This document shows, in pieces, positions 63,521 to 64,000 of a stretch of 64,000 nucleotides of DNA (position 1 is the first letter of the stretch; every line of letters begins with the position of its first letter). The notes below the pieces were generated by a model. It was not told the DNA's origin, did not search any database, and was given only the letters and a program-made list of their open reading frames with translations. Both the position numbers and the translations under genes were made by a program. This DNA is from Neopestalotiopsis rosae (taxonomy: Eukaryota > Ascomycota > Sordariomycetes > Amphisphaeriales > Sporocadaceae). The DNA lies in the NCBI GenBank assembly GCA_023078685.1, contig JALGAS010000008.1, positions 186,001-250,000 of the forward strand, read 5' to 3'.

Positions 63521-64000
63521 ACTTGCAACCCCCTTGAAGCCAGAATAGGATCAAAAAGGGTGTCACCGATGGGGATAAGAAGGGTGTCACCAGTATGATT
63601 TCAACTGGATTGGTAATACACGGCCCCCAGTTTATGTGACTGAGGACACCACTTGATGAAAATTGATCCAATACTCATGGCATCTTGGATTATGTTGCTT
63701 TGCAAGTCAGTTGATCCGTCCGACTTGTGAGACTCGATTTCTGCAAAATCAGATTTCTCTGTTGATCAAGGACTTGTCACAGCAAACTCTGTGGAAATTT
63801 GAATACCAGGAACATGTTTGTAGCGACAAGACTAAAGATAGAAGAAGACGGCTCCTCGCCGCTCGGCTCGACATCAAGTTGCGCGACCATGGACCGAAGC
63901 GGCGGCGCAGCAGACAGGGTTTTGTTCTACTCAGGGTCAAGCAACCAAGGGCTGAGCAACCATGACATCGGTCACTTTACTGCTTGTGGCTTTTTGCAGC
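63521..64000. other. Window edge, gene content unresolved
   Basis: It may hold the 5' exons and promoter of the multi-TM gene. A GGTGTCACC-containing unit occurs twice (63558-63566 and 63583-63591). An ATG-started minus-strand frame of 25 codons begins at 63678 but has no clear splice to the candidate exon. Confidence 0.3.

Noticed and set aside
1..64000. Secondary-metabolite cluster spanning the window
   Set aside because: Oxidoreductases, a Zn2Cys6 regulator and a transporter are present, but there is no PKS, NRPS, terpene synthase, prenyltransferase or P450 core gene, and the genes are spread among housekeeping loci.

Overview
This is nuclear DNA of a filamentous ascomycete, most likely a Sordariomycete of the order Hypocreales. 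The evidence is short spliceosomal introns (about 50-80 nt, GTAAGT/GTATGT/GTACGT donors), long intergenic spaces with no operons, and protein families typical of the group: a RID/Masc1-type cytosine methyltransferase, a cutinase, an M28E aminopeptidase, a berberine-bridge-type FAD oxidase, a Zn2Cys6 regulator and fungal GON7. I rebuilt exons by hand and checked that reading phase is kept across every junction given. The splice sites are predictions, not transcript data.

Layout. 0.5-9 kb: MFS sugar transporter (+), a degenerate P-loop protein related to gluconokinase (-), a small lysine-rich conserved protein (-), mitochondrial phosphate carrier (+), extended SDR/epimerase (-). 10.6-18 kb: the vacuolar HOPS subunit Vps39/Vam6 (+), KEOPS subunit GON7 (-), and the RID-like DNA methyltransferase (-). 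19-23 kb: two secreted enzymes in convergent orientation, an M28 leucine aminopeptidase (+) and a BBE-type FAD oxidase (-). 23.9-28.7 kb: an endonuclease III-like HhH-GPD DNA glycosylase (-) and a Cnn_1N spindle-pole/MTOC protein (-). 28.7-32.8 kb: the largest gap, with no convincing gene. 32.8-40.2 kb: AlkB-type dioxygenase (-), Zn2Cys6 regulator (-), atypical SDR (-). 41-48.8 kb: cutinase (-), an unrecognised Cys-rich, largely disordered 771-aa protein (+), and a secreted GPI-type protein built of three cysteine-bounded repeats (-). 51-64 kb: 3-dehydroshikimate dehydratase (-), secreted FMN hydroxy-acid dehydrogenase (-), a double-psi beta-barrel domain behind a membrane anchor (-), a 7-TM protein (-) and a multi-TM fungal protein (-) whose 5' end is unresolved.

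How the genes work together. I see no biosynthetic cluster, transposon, CRISPR array, tRNA or rRNA. Housekeeping genes (PiC, Vps39, GON7, Cnn_1N protein) are interleaved with secreted or wall-associated products likely to matter for life on plant, insect or other polymer substrates. Three DNA- or nucleic-acid-modifying enzymes (RID-like methyltransferase, HhH glycosylase, AlkB) lie within 18 kb, but nothing in the sequence shows that they act together. The most interesting single observations are SUMO-interacting-type motifs at both ends of the RID-like methyltransferase, the altered Fe-S loop of the glycosylase, the degenerate P-loop of the gluconokinase-like protein, and the unrecognised 771-aa protein. 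I did not find a clearly new multi-gene system.
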